A DNA stretch of 64,000 nt from assembly GCA_963838885.1 (NCBI GenBank), contig CAWITB010000053.1, forward strand, positions 1 through 64,000, in the 5' to 3' direction. Shown in pieces: positions 8,441 through 16,779 of the stretch (the stretch's first letter is position 1; each line of letters starts with the position of its first letter). The DNA comes from JAICMB01 sp963838885 (lineage in GTDB: Bacteria > Acidobacteriota > Terriglobia > Bryobacterales > Bryobacteraceae). The notes under the pieces are model-generated. The model was not told the origin of the DNA, ran no database searches, and saw only the letters and a list, made by a program, of their open reading frames with translations. The position numbers and the translations under genes are program-made.

Positions 8441-11097
8441 CGCGCGCTCATCGCCGCATCCCAATTGACCATTACCGTGATGGGCCGCGCGCCCCCCGCT
8501 ACCGGGTTGAGCGCCACGAACCTGCGGCCATCGGAGCTTACATCGTAAACATAGGGTGGCCCGACCGGAATTAGGCCGGTCGTAAAAAGCGCCGTCGGCG
8601 CGGAGGCTTGCAACATATTGGCATTCGATTCGATGTTTACCATCATCATCTCTCCCGTCAACGAAAGAAAGAAGAGTTCCTTGCCGTCCGCCCGCCAACG
8701 CGGCTGCTGGCCACCCGAAGTCGAGATCTGCCATTTTCCACGCGCCGCCGCCGCGCCGCCGGCCGCTTCGGGAGTATTCACGACATAGGTCTCGTACCGG
8801 CCGCTCTCGTTCGAGGTGTACGCGATCCAGCGTCCATCGGGCGAAAATTGCGGCTGATATTCATCGAATGGGGTGGTCACCAGAGGCACTGGCTTGCGAT
8901 CTCGCGCCAAGGGCAGCAGGTAAATGCCCCAACGCCCTGGCTCGCCAACAATGGTCGCCAGCCCGTGCCCGTCATGGGACCAACTGGAGGCTTGCGCCCG
9001 GCTCATTGTTTCGAACACCTTTTCGGCGCCGCCTAGCCATTCGAGGAGCGGACGAGGATGGCAGACCCATCGTTCCGGCCGGAAGCGTACGCCACGCGAT
9101 TGCCGTCGGGTGAAAACACGGGCGACGATGCCGGGCCTTCGTTGAACGTAACGCGAGTCATCCCTCCGCGTTGAAGATTCGCGAACCAGATGTCCGAGAC
9201 TCCCAGCTTTGCGAGCGAACGCGAGACGGCGCTGGTCGGGCGATATCTGAACGTCCGTAACGTTACCGGCGTCTCCTACCAGCTCAACCGTCTTCCCCTC
9301 CCGGGAAAGCCATGTGATTTGCCTGGCGCGGGGGAATCGGTGAGCTGAATACCAGCGCGCTACTCGAGATTGACCCCAGTGCGGTCGCGGCCCGTCGAGA
9401 CGCCTATCGTCGGAATGACGGAGGCGCTCACGTCACTCTCCACAACGGCGGTACTCCCGGAAAAGCGCGGGACTCGCGGGGTCGAAGGGCCTCAGAAGGA
9501 TCTGTCCTTGACGATAGAAAAGCAAGTAACCGGTTGTCGCGTGCGCCGGGCGCGCGTAGCCCAGGCTGGTAGCGGAATCCAGAACCAGAACCGGTTTGGA
9601 GCCGTCCAGAGATCCCTCGAAAATACCGGCGCCCTTCTCGCTAATGCTGGTATATAGGAAATGCTTTCCATCCGGCAAAAAATCGGCCATGTACTGAGCG
9701 GTTTCGTGACGCGATGTATCGAATGGCAGGACGGGGGTGGCCTCGCCGCCGCTATCCGGTATGCGGTAAATAGGCTTTCCGACTTCGCATAACAGAATGG
9801 CGCCGCTGCTGCCCCATCCGCCACTGAGCCGGGAGCCAACGCCAGTCAATCCATCGGCTAAAGTTTGAACGTTGCCGTCGTCCACCGCCACCGTTTTCAG
9901 CTTGCCCGCGGTGAAGAAGCCGATTCGCTTGCTATCCGGAGACCAAAATGGCAGGCTGTCGGCGCCTGCGGATCCTGGTAGCGGCTTGACTTCCAGGCTA
10001 TCCAGCTTCCGCAGATAAATGCCCAACCCGCCAGAGCCGCCGCCCACAAAGGCGACGCTGCGGCCGTCGGGCGAGACCGTCGGGCTGCTCGCAACGGCAT
10101 CCCCCGGGAGTTGGATCGAAAACACAACCGGTTCGGGATGGGATTTCGGGTAGAAATACCACAGGCCGACGGCCGCGAGCACCGCGCCGGCCAACCCGGC
10201 CGCCCACGGCAGCCAACGCCGGCGGTGGACCGGAATCGCCGTTACTTCATGCGTCCGCGCCAGCTCCATGGCGATCCAGAAATCGCCCATATCGCGCAGC
10301 CGCCGCGCCGGGTCGCGCTCCAGGCAACGCTCGATTAATCGCCGCACTTCGGGCGGCGCGTTGGCCGGCAGCCGCGAGTAATCGACGTCGGAGCGCAGCA
10401 CCGCCGCGAGCGTATCGGAGATTGTAGCGGCGCCAAAAACGGACCGCCCCGTCAGCATTTCGAGCAACACCACGCCAAAGGCCCAAATATCGGCGCGCTT
10501 GTCGACCGCTTTGCCGCGCGCCTGCTCGGGCGACATATAGGCCGCGGTGCCCGCGATCATGCCCGCCCCAGTAGCGTTCATGGCCGCGTTGATGGTGAGC
10601 GTGGGTGACGCGGAGTTGCCGTTTGCCGCCGCGGCATCGCCCGACAGCGCTTTGGCAAGACCGAAATCAAGCACTTTGACGCGGTCTTCGGGAGTGATCT
10701 TAATATTGGCCGGCTTCAGATCGCGATGCACGATCCCGCGTTCGTGGGCATACTCCAGCGCTTCGGCGATCTGCCTGGCAATGGGCAGCGCTTCATCGAG
10801 CGGAATGGGACCGGCCGCGATCCGCTGGGCCAGCGTCGATCCTTCCACCAACTCCATCACCAGAGCCCCTTCCTCGACGCCGTAAATGGCGGCGATATTG
10901 GGATGGTTGAGCGATGCCAGGACCTGCGCTTCACGCCGGAAGCGGGCCATGCGGCCGGAGTCCCGCGCGAAGGCTTCGGGAATCACTTTGATCGCGACAT
11001 CCCGGCCCAGTTTCGTATCCGTGGCGCGATAGACTTCGCCCATACCGCCTTCGCCGAGCTTCCCGGCTATGCGGTAATGCGCGATGACTTCCGTCAT
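8437..11097 (-). CDS. Ser/Thr protein kinase with WD40/TolB-like propeller, multiply frameshifted
   Basis: PknB-type kinase with a C-terminal beta-propeller, an architecture abundant in Acidobacteria. The kinase has GEGGMGEVYRA (P-loop), VAIKV (lysine), HRDLKPANIK (catalytic loop), DFGLA and an APE-like MSPEQARG. A single membrane helix (LPWAAGLAGAVLAAVGLWYFY) leads to propeller repeats such as SPDGRSVAFVGG, SPDSKRIGFF and SPDGRWIAYTSN. The reading path is intact from 11097 to 9433 and from 9018 to 8437, but in between recognisable pieces (SASVIPTIGVSTG, TWLSREGKTVELVGDAG, VSDIWFANLQRGG) alternate frames at least four times. The full span corresponds to about 887 codons, the usual size, so the indels nearly cancel. 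The start overlaps the PQQ dehydrogenase stop by four bases. Confidence 0.8.
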
Positions 11098-12686
11098 TTG
11101 CCGATCGGCTTAAAGGCGAAGAGCGTGTCCCCCGCTCCGGCCACGACGTATTGCGCTCCGTCGAGCATATACGTCTCCGGCCCATTCGTCAGCGACTGCC
11201 CCATCCTAAAATGCCACAGCGATTTCCCGTTCGCCGGATCGTAGGCCACGAAATTTCCGGCGTAATCGCCGCTGAAAAGCAGCTTGCCTGCGGTGGTCAA
11301 AACGCCGGGGCTCCCTTGCCCTCCTCCCGCCGCTGGGTACAAATGACTCCAGGCCATATTGCCGGTTCTATAATCGATCGCCTCCAGCGCGTGCTCGGAC
11401 CACAAGCCGCGGGCGCCCCCGCCATATCCTTCCGGCCGCTCATCGGTGTCGTAGAGATACGTCACGCTGTATCCTCGCACCGCCTGCACATAAAACAATC
11501 CGGTTCGCGGATCGAAGCTCGGAGGCATCCAGTTTGTCCCGCCGCCGCCGTTGATCGTCAGCAGCGCGCCGTCCACCTTCGGCTCCTTCGCAAAATCGGG
11601 GATCGGCTGTCCCTTCTCATCGACCCCTTTGGCCCAGTTCAAAGGCACGAACGGTTTCGAGACAATGTCCTTCCCATTGGTGCGGTCCAGCACGAAAAAG
11701 TATCCGTTGCGCGCCGCCTGCGCCAGCAATTTCCGCGGCCGCCCCTCGACATTAGCGTCGAACAGCACCGGCGTCTCCACGTTGTCCCAATCGTGCGTAT
11801 CGTGGGGCGAGGCCTGGAAATACCATGCCAGCTTCCCGGTATCGGGATTCAACGCCACGATCGAGCAGGTCCACAGATTACTCCCCTTACGCCCCTGCCC
11901 CGCGTAAACGGGATTTGGATTCCCTGTCCCCCAATAAATGAGGTTCAACTCCGGGTCGTACGTGCCCGGCAGCCACGTCATCCCCCCGCCGTGCTCCATC
12001 GATCCTTCATTCGGCCACGTTTCGGCGCCCGCTTCGCCCTTGCGAGGCTCGGTGTTCCAGCGCCATTGCAAATCTCCGGTCTCCGGATCGCGCGCTTCGA
12101 GGAACCCCGGCACGTCCATGGCATCGCCGCCGACGCCCACGATGACGTGATTCTTTACCACCAGCGGCGCCATGGTCGTGAAATATTGCAGCTTCTCGTC
12201 GGCGACTTTTTTGCGCCAGCGCTCCTTGCCATCTTTCGCGTTCAAGGAAATGAACCAGCCGTCCGGTCCCATGAAGTAAAGCCAATTGCCGTACATCCCG
12301 ACGCCGCGATTACCGATCAGATGGCCGCCTTTATCGACCCAGTCGTAGCGCCAGATCTCTTCGCCGGTGCGCGCGTCGAGCGCCCAGACATGATCGGGAA
12401 TCGTGAAATACAGAACGCCATTGACCATCAACGGCGTCGATTTGATCGTGGGATTCCCAACCCCGCGCTGCGGCCCGATGTTGGTGATGCGATAAAACCA
12501 TGCCACCGCCAGATTTTCGATGTTCGATGCATCGATCTGCGCGAGCGGACTGAAGCGCCGTCCCGAATAATCTCCGTTGTAGGTCGGCCAAGTATCGGTC
12601 GGCGCCTCCAGCAGCTTCTTCGGATCGAGAGTCTGCGCCGAAAGAAACGCCGCGCAGAGCGCCGCAACAACAAATCGCAACTTCAT
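11094..12686 (-). CDS. PQQ-dependent dehydrogenase (quinoprotein, MDH/ADH-like)
   Basis: Exported eight-bladed-propeller quinoprotein of 530 residues that would oxidise an alcohol or sugar in the periplasm and pass electrons to cytochrome c. The signal peptide is MKLRFVVAALCAAFLSAQ. Family features are WPTYNGDYSGRRFSPL near the N-terminus, tryptophan-docking repeats (VWALDARTGEEIWRY, LEARDPETGDLQWRW, VALNPDTGKLAWYFQ), and SPHDTHDWDN with the conserved Asp region of the active site. A second GGTNWMPPSFDP motif is also typical. It overlaps the cytochrome c gene upstream and the kinase gene downstream by four bases each. The substrate cannot be read from sequence. Confidence 0.92.
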   Translation of the reverse strand: MKLRFVVAALCAAFLSAQTLDPKKLLEAPTDTWPTYNGDYSGRRFSPLAQIDASNIENLAVAWFYRITNIGPQRGVGNPTIKSTPLMVNGVLYFTIPDHVWALDARTGEEIWRYDWVDKGGHLIGNRGVGMYGNWLYFMGPDGWFISLNAKDGKERWRKKVADEKLQYFTTMAPLVVKNHVIVGVGGDAMDVPGFLEARDPETGDLQWRWNTEPRKGEAGAETWPNEGSMEHGGGMTWLPGTYDPELNLIYWGTGNPNPVYAGQGRKGSNLWTCSIVALNPDTGKLAWYFQASPHDTHDWDNVETPVLFDANVEGRPRKLLAQAARNGYFFVLDRTNGKDIVSKPFVPLNWAKGVDEKGQPIPDFAKEPKVDGALLTINGGGGTNWMPPSFDPRTGLFYVQAVRGYSVTYLYDTDERPEGYGGGARGLWSEHALEAIDYRTGNMAWSHLYPAAGGGQGSPGVLTTAGKLLFSGDYAGNFVAYDPANGKSLWHFRMGQSLTNGPETYMLDGAQYVVAGAGDTLFAFKPIGK

Positions 12687-13509
12687 TTCAGTGTCACCAG
12701 ATAGGCCGTCAGATTATGCATATCGGCGTCCGTATATTCATCGAGCAGCTTGCGGTGAGCCGCCAATTTATCGTCTACCTCAACCTTAACGCCCGGACCG
12801 AGGGCCATTGAATGATACTCGCCGGCCGCATCGATTAGCGAAACGTGGAAATCGTCGAGATGTTTCAAAGTCCCTGAAAACGTCTGGCCCGAAGGCAACG
12901 TGACTGTCACCTTTGTAATCCTCGGCTCGCCCGGCCGATACCCGCGGGCGCCGGGATACAGAAACGCCTGCTGTAAATCGGCCGGCTGCATTTTAGACCC
13001 GATATGCGCCAAGTCGCCGGTCACCGAATGACATGACGCGCAATGCGCTTCAAAGTAAGCCTGGCCCCCGCGCGCGTCTCCGGTCACCACGTTCAGCGGT
13101 TTATAAAGCCCGCGATTGGCCGCCAGCTCCACGCGCTCGTGCAGAAATTCCGACAGGTCGTAAAGCTGCTCCGGGGTGAAGTTTGCGAAGGCCGGCATTC
13201 CCCGATCCGGCCGCCCGTTGTGAATCACCGGCCCGATCAGCTCGCCTTTATCGTCGTGCAGCACCACGCTCGACCGCACCAGATCCGGTCCTTCGCCGCC
13301 ATTCGCTTTCTCTCCATGGCAAAACGCGCAGGTCGCGGCGTAGAGCTTGGCGCCGCGCTCGGCCGCGGCGGTATCGGGGGCGCGCCCCAGGCCGAGAAAT
13401 TCCCGCGTGCTGCCGCGCCCGCCTCGCGCGCGATTGTCGCGCGGGGGGCGCCTTCCTGCGCCCAAACGCAAGCGGCGGCGATCAGAACGGCGCAAACGAT
13501 GGCCCTCAT
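12683..13509 (-). CDS. Exported di-haem cytochrome c, one frameshift
   Basis: Periplasmic c-type cytochrome, the likely electron acceptor of the adjacent quinoprotein. Two haem sites are visible, CAFCH and CASCH, with distal-methionine candidates such as GMPAFANFTPEQLYDLSEF. The true N-terminus is the ATG at 13509 (MRAIVCAVLIAAACVWAQ, a signal peptide). The frame is lost at the run of six C's near 13446, after which the correct frame reads GRGSTREFLGLGRAPD into the first haem domain. A frame open from 13495 has an arginine-rich N-terminus that is not a signal peptide and is not preferred. Its ATG lies two bases after the epimerase stop, and its 3' end overlaps the PQQ gene by four bases, so the genes form one operon. 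Confidence 0.85.
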
Positions 13510-13510
13510 A

Positions 13511-14533
13511 TTACGCCTTCACGTGCGTCCGGGACCACTCCAGGCACGCAACGACGTTGCTCTCTTCGACCTCGAGCTGCCGTTCGCGTGGAAGCTGGCT
13601 GATGCGCGGCAACGGCTCCGCGCGCTTCTCTTTTTCAACGACACGCAACGCCCGCGCCAGTACCGGGGCGGGGCGTTGCGGAAACGTCGCCCAATAGCGA
13701 TCTGTCAGGCAGGGGACCTTCAGCGGATCGCGCGTAATCATCTCCAGATTGAAATTGATTTTCGGACGATGCTGCCGCAGCAGCGTGAACATGCGTCCGA
13801 GATCGAGAAAGCCCTCGCCGAGCCGCAGCTCCGATAACAAAAAGCCGTCCGGATACGCTTCCACGCCCATGTCTTTGACATGCGTCGTGATGGCATAGGG
13901 CGCAAGCTCTTCCGCAACTTGCATGTAGTCCTCGCACAGCGAGATGCTATTGCCGAAATCGAGGCACGCTCCAAAATATTCGCTTGAATGGCCTTTCAAA
14001 ATCGGAACAAAATCCTCCAGCGTCCAGTCTTTGTGGTTCTCGATCGCGAGCGGCATCCTATATTTCTCGGCGATGGGAACGACCGCGTCGATGGCCCCCA
14101 GGGCACGCGCTTTGAAGGCCTGAAATTCAGCCAGGGTCGCGAAATCCTCGTAGCGGCGTCCTCCGGCGTTGGCGCGCACGCAGACCGCGCCGGCGGCTTT
14201 CGCCATCTTGACGGTATTCTCGAAAGCCGCGGGATCGCCGTTGCGCGGCAGCCCGATCAAGGCCTCGATGTACATGCCGAGCTGCTCCGCCCGCGCTCGC
14301 AGCTTGGCCGCGTCGCCATTCATCCCCGCCTGAATGCCCGCCGCGCCAAGAGAATTGCAGTGCTCCAAAAATTCGTACGTATCGCGATACCGCCGCACGG
14401 TCATGTAGGACGTGGTGGCAATCCCGAGCGGAGCTCGCAGAGGCTCCGCGCGCACGCCGGATGACGCGGCCAGCGCGGCCGCGCCATAGAAAAGATCGCG
14501 TCTCGTGATTGCGCCATCCATACCGGAAATCAT
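13511..14533 (-). CDS. Tat-exported sugar phosphate isomerase/epimerase-like TIM-barrel protein
   Basis: Xylose-isomerase-like TIM barrel (AP_endonuc_2 family) of 340 residues. The N-terminus carries a twin-arginine signal, ITRRDLFYGAAALAASS, so it is probably exported folded. Barrel landmarks are GAAGIQAGMNGD, RANAGG, AIENHKDW (metal-binding Glu/His), YFGACLDFGN and THVKDM. An internal ATG at 14521 would give a shorter n-region and is an equally good start. It is the first gene of an operon with the cytochrome c, PQQ dehydrogenase and kinase genes, with gaps from 1 bp to -4 bp. Context suggests a role in periplasmic sugar or polyol oxidation, but the reaction is not determinable. Confidence 0.85.
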   Translation of the reverse strand: MISGMDGAITRRDLFYGAAALAASSGVRAEPLRAPLGIATTSYMTVRRYRDTYEFLEHCNSLGAAGIQAGMNGDAAKLRARAEQLGMYIEALIGLPRNGDPAAFENTVKMAKAAGAVCVRANAGGRRYEDFATLAEFQAFKARALGAIDAVVPIAEKYRMPLAIENHKDWTLEDFVPILKGHSSEYFGACLDFGNSISLCEDYMQVAEELAPYAITTHVKDMGVEAYPDGFLLSELRLGEGFLDLGRMFTLLRQHRPKINFNLEMITRDPLKVPCLTDRYWATFPQRPAPVLARALRVVEKEKRAEPLPRISQLPRERQLEVEESNVVACLEWSRTHVKA

Positions 14534-14719
14534 ACCCGCGCTGACGCAGGAGGGGGCATTGAATTAAGGGGAACAGCGTTGCGCCGTGGCTGCGGCGTTG
14601 CAGTGTGGAGAAGGCGCTTGGGAGAAACTGCTGGAATTTGCGGAAGCGCACAGGACAAGTGTTTGGATGGGGCGCGGTTGCGCGAGTCGCAGATCGAGCG
14701 TCTGCTACGCGGTTTTTTG

Positions 14720-14736
14720 GGTAGTGGCTCAGTTTG
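14720..14736 (+). repeat. Left terminal inverted repeat of the IS1-like element
   Basis: GGTAGTGGCTCAGTTTG, identical to the reverse complement of 16517-16533. It is preceded by the candidate target duplication GTTTTTT. Confidence 0.85.
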
Positions 14737-14848
14737 AAAAACCCACAGGCGATGACAGTAACAAAAATGTGTAAATAAAATCTATCGCCTTCTCAGCAAC
14801 TTGCAGCAATGGTTGACGGGAGTGGAATGGCTAAGGGCTATTCTTCAG

Positions 14849-15283
14849 TCAAGAAGAGTTTGTTGAAGCCAGAAGCGCGACGACTTCTTCAATTGACCAG
14901 ACGTGATCAGAAATGCCAGACGCTACGGCAGGGGAGGTTTTCAAGGTTTGGTGGACCCGCGAAAAGTTGTAATGCATCAAGTGGAGCGATACCGCCGCCG
15001 CGTGGTTCTCAATCTTTTTCGAAAACGCATTTGTCAGGCGGGTGAAGCGGCGCATTCCCATGCGCATTGTAAGATTCGCCCGCTCGATATAGCTCGTACT
15101 AATGTGGTCGGGATCGGGATTGCCGGTTACGGTCTTGCGCTCGCACGCAACGCAGTCAGCGGGGCTGTAGCGCGTCTGTCCTTCGGACGGCTGGTTGTAG
15201 GAACCGCCATATCCGATATACGCAAACTCGGTGGAGTTCACCGGGATGGGCATGGAAGTTTTTATGGATGTGGGGGCGGTCAC
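14849..15283 (-). pseudogene. IS1-family transposase, C-terminal fragment
   Basis: C-terminal part of an IS1-like (InsAB') DDE transposase. The recognisable stretch runs from about ADCVACERKTVTGNPDPDHIS through TSYIERANLTMRMGMRRF and TRLTNAFSKK to MHYNFSRVHQTLKTSPA, covering the last catalytic glutamate region. The N-terminal zinc finger, HTH and first catalytic aspartates are missing, so the product cannot be active alone. The break near 15230 is where the passenger segment begins. The first ~25 residues of the open frame are probably not transposase sequence. Confidence 0.85.
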
Positions 15284-15485
15284 GCCTGAATCAATCCAGT
15301 CCGCCTTGGCAACGCGCAGTTCTGGCGACGCGCCGCCCTCGGTTAACGTTAGCGTTCTTTACCGCTTCGCAATGACGATTCAGACAGCTATGCAGATTCA
15401 TCAGCAATTGACGCAGATGATTGAGGCCACCAAGTCTCAGATTGAAGGAGCAGCGAAGACTGCTCAAACAAAACAGGGAGCCTAA
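15264..15485 (+). CDS. Small hypothetical protein, passenger ORF 1
   Basis: I do not recognise this 73-residue protein. An in-frame ATG upstream at 15231 exists, but the ATG at 15264 has GGAAG five bases ahead and avoids most of the overlap with the transposase fragment. The C-terminal half (QTAMQIHQQLTQMIEATKSQIEGAAKTAQ) is glutamine/alanine-rich and likely a single amphipathic helix or coiled coil. It ends three bases before the next ORF, so the two are probably co-translated. It lies inside the IS1-like element and may be an antitoxin-like or adaptor peptide; that role is a guess from size and position. Confidence 0.5.
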   Translation: MDVGAVTPESIQSALATRSSGDAPPSVNVSVLYRFAMTIQTAMQIHQQLTQMIEATKSQIEGAAKTAQTKQGA

Positions 15486-15488
15486 CGA

Positions 15489-16133
15489 ATGCCATATAAT
15501 CTCTCGCCATTAATAACCGATTCCGAGGCCGTGATCATTGGAAACCTCTTGGATAGTCAGCAGCTTAAGCAGGAATCGGAACATGGCCTAAATTGCTTGG
15601 TCGTATATAGCGATCCACCCTGTACGTCTTTTTTCGTACCACGCAGATTCGCGTCTCTCATCCCACAAAAGCCGCTCTACATTGACGACCAGGCTCTTTG
15701 GGTCGCGGCGGGCTGCGCTGGAGTGATCCTAGCTGGTGGGCAGCAGCTGGTTGGACCTCAAAGCGCTTTCGGAACACTGCGGCGGAGGATTGAGGAAGTC
15801 AGGGGGCGCGATGCAGGGGAACATGGCCCTAGTGCGACCGCGATTGAGCGCGCCAAGGAATTAATTGAAGGCGCAGAACCTCTCGTGCGCAACGCGCCGG
15901 AAGGGGACCTGGATTTCTATTATGGTGAATTGGGAATTGAATGGCGTCGAGAGAACCGCATCCTTCGCCTTACGGCGTTCAGTGATCCCGAAATGTCGGC
16001 CCGCTTAGATTACGGAACCATGTCGGTAGATACGCCGGGAGAGTATCGATCCGAACTGGTTGCCAACGCTCACAATTTGGCGGAACGACTTAACTGGCTA
16101 TCGTGCGGGCAAGATAAACGCCAGACCGCATAA
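15489..16133 (+). CDS. Hypothetical protein, passenger ORF 2
   Basis: A 214-residue soluble protein that I do not recognise. The start ATG follows a GGGAG ribosome-binding sequence within the 3' end of passenger ORF 1. Visible features are an early hydrophobic segment EAVIIGNLLDS, a proline/cysteine turn YSDPPCTSFFVPRRF, a glycine-rich stretch WVAAGCAGVILAGGQQLVGP that might cap a helix, and acidic C-terminal strands ending in NLAERLNWLSCGQ. There is no signal peptide, membrane segment or P-loop. Clear codon structure and an operon position support a real gene. Base composition is lower in G+C than in the flanking chromosomal genes, consistent with transfer on the element. Confidence 0.65.
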   Translation: MPYNLSPLITDSEAVIIGNLLDSQQLKQESEHGLNCLVVYSDPPCTSFFVPRRFASLIPQKPLYIDDQALWVAAGCAGVILAGGQQLVGPQSAFGTLRRRIEEVRGRDAGEHGPSATAIERAKELIEGAEPLVRNAPEGDLDFYYGELGIEWRRENRILRLTAFSDPEMSARLDYGTMSVDTPGEYRSELVANAHNLAERLNWLSCGQDKRQTA

Positions 16134-16524
16134 TTCGGGGTCAGCGCACTTGCCGGTCGGGCCATATGTCTACCGTGCAGTAAGCCAAGAAAATTGGATA
16201 AAAGCAGGGCAGCCAAAAGTTCCGGCATTTAGGCGTCGTTGGATGTACAAAGACAATGGCGAAGCGCGCGAAGTTTGGGATGAGGACGGATTATCGTTTG
16301 GGCTTTCTCCAGAGGAAGCGTGCCAAGGGTTAACTGAGCATCACGGGGTTCTGAAGCTCTCGGTTGAACGTATGCGGGTTCGTGGTTTTGTGTTCGATGA
16401 GCCGATTGCCGGGCACGTGAATGTTACGAACATGCCGTTCTATCGCAGTGAAGATCGTGATCTCGCAACCAGTAAAGCGTTTTCACTGATCGAGTGCTTC
16501 GAAGAGTTCATCCCTGCAAACTGA
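16060..16524 (+). CDS. Hypothetical protein, passenger ORF 3
   Basis: A 154-residue protein of unknown function, last gene in the IS1-like element. The first ATG (16060) lies within the end of passenger ORF 2; a TTG just before PVGPYVYRAV is an alternative start that would remove most of the overlap. The core reads VYRAVSQENWIKAGQ, then EDGLSFGLSPEEACQGL, then HGVLKLSVERMR, and HVNVTNMPFYRSEDRD. The YRxV and GLSxxL segments and the HxNxTxxPF block look like a conserved fold that I have seen in unnamed bacterial families, but I cannot name it. Coupling with ORF 2 hints at a two-protein module such as toxin-antitoxin; this is inference only. Confidence 0.6.
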   Translation: MPTLTIWRNDLTGYRAGKINARPHNSGSAHLPVGPYVYRAVSQENWIKAGQPKVPAFRRRWMYKDNGEAREVWDEDGLSFGLSPEEACQGLTEHHGVLKLSVERMRVRGFVFDEPIAGHVNVTNMPFYRSEDRDLATSKAFSLIECFEEFIPAN

Positions 16525-16533
16525 GCCACTACC
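16517..16533 (-). repeat. Right terminal inverted repeat of the IS1-like element
   Basis: Reverse complement of the left end, GGTAGTGGCTCAGTTTG, perfect over 17 bp. It is followed by GTTTTTT, the second copy of the candidate target duplication. The stop codon of passenger ORF 3 (16522-16524) lies within this repeat. Confidence 0.85.
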
Positions 16534-16557
16534 GTTTTTTAAAGCACAATAGATCGT

Positions 16558-16776
16558 ATGAGCGCGCCTCCGCAAACGGGAGATGTGTTTAGCGCCGGGG
16601 ACACGGTCCGGTATCGGTTTCCGACGCCCACGAACGAGCTGGTGATGGACCGCGCCGAGGCGGAGACGTCCGAGGCGTTCATGCTGGCGCTGGGACCGGT
16701 CTATCTCAGCGTGGACTGCTTCCCCGGCGGGCGTCGGGCGGCCGAACCGACCTCGGACAAAGTGCGCCAGACTTAG
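16558..16776 (+). CDS. Small hypothetical protein upstream of tilS
   Basis: A 72-residue open frame ending three bases before the GTG start of tilS, hence probably translationally coupled. The sequence (GDVFSAGDTVRYRFPTPTNELVMDRAEAETSEAF) is polar, with no membrane helix or motif that I recognise. Start ATG at 16558 lacks a strong Shine-Dalgarno. The IS1-like element inserted about 20 bp upstream may have cut its natural promoter. It may be a leader or a small regulator; it could also be a chance frame, since a longer antisense frame covers the same bases. Confidence 0.45.
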   Translation: MSAPPQTGDVFSAGDTVRYRFPTPTNELVMDRAEAETSEAFMLALGPVYLSVDCFPGGRRAAEPTSDKVRQT

Positions 16777-16779
16777 GCG

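Larger units (their letters stand above)
14712..16540. mobile_element. IS1-like element with truncated transposase and three passenger ORFs
   Basis: A 1.8-kb insertion with the hallmarks of transposition. The ends are a perfect 17-bp inverted repeat, GGTAGTGGCTCAGTTTG, at 14720-14736 and, on the other strand, at 16517-16533. Directly outside them lie 7-bp direct repeats GTTTTTT at 14712-14718 and 16534-16540, read as the target duplication. Inside, only the C-terminal half of an IS1-type transposase remains (14849-15283, minus). The other half is replaced by three plus-strand ORFs (15264-16524) of unknown function. It therefore looks non-autonomous, moved by a transposase elsewhere, with cargo. 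The insertion lies just upstream of the 72-residue ORF that precedes tilS. Confidence 0.8.

Noticed and set aside
11151..12704. 517-codon plus-strand open frame
   Set aside because: Antisense shadow of the PQQ dehydrogenase in GC-rich DNA; arginine/histidine-rich with no motif.
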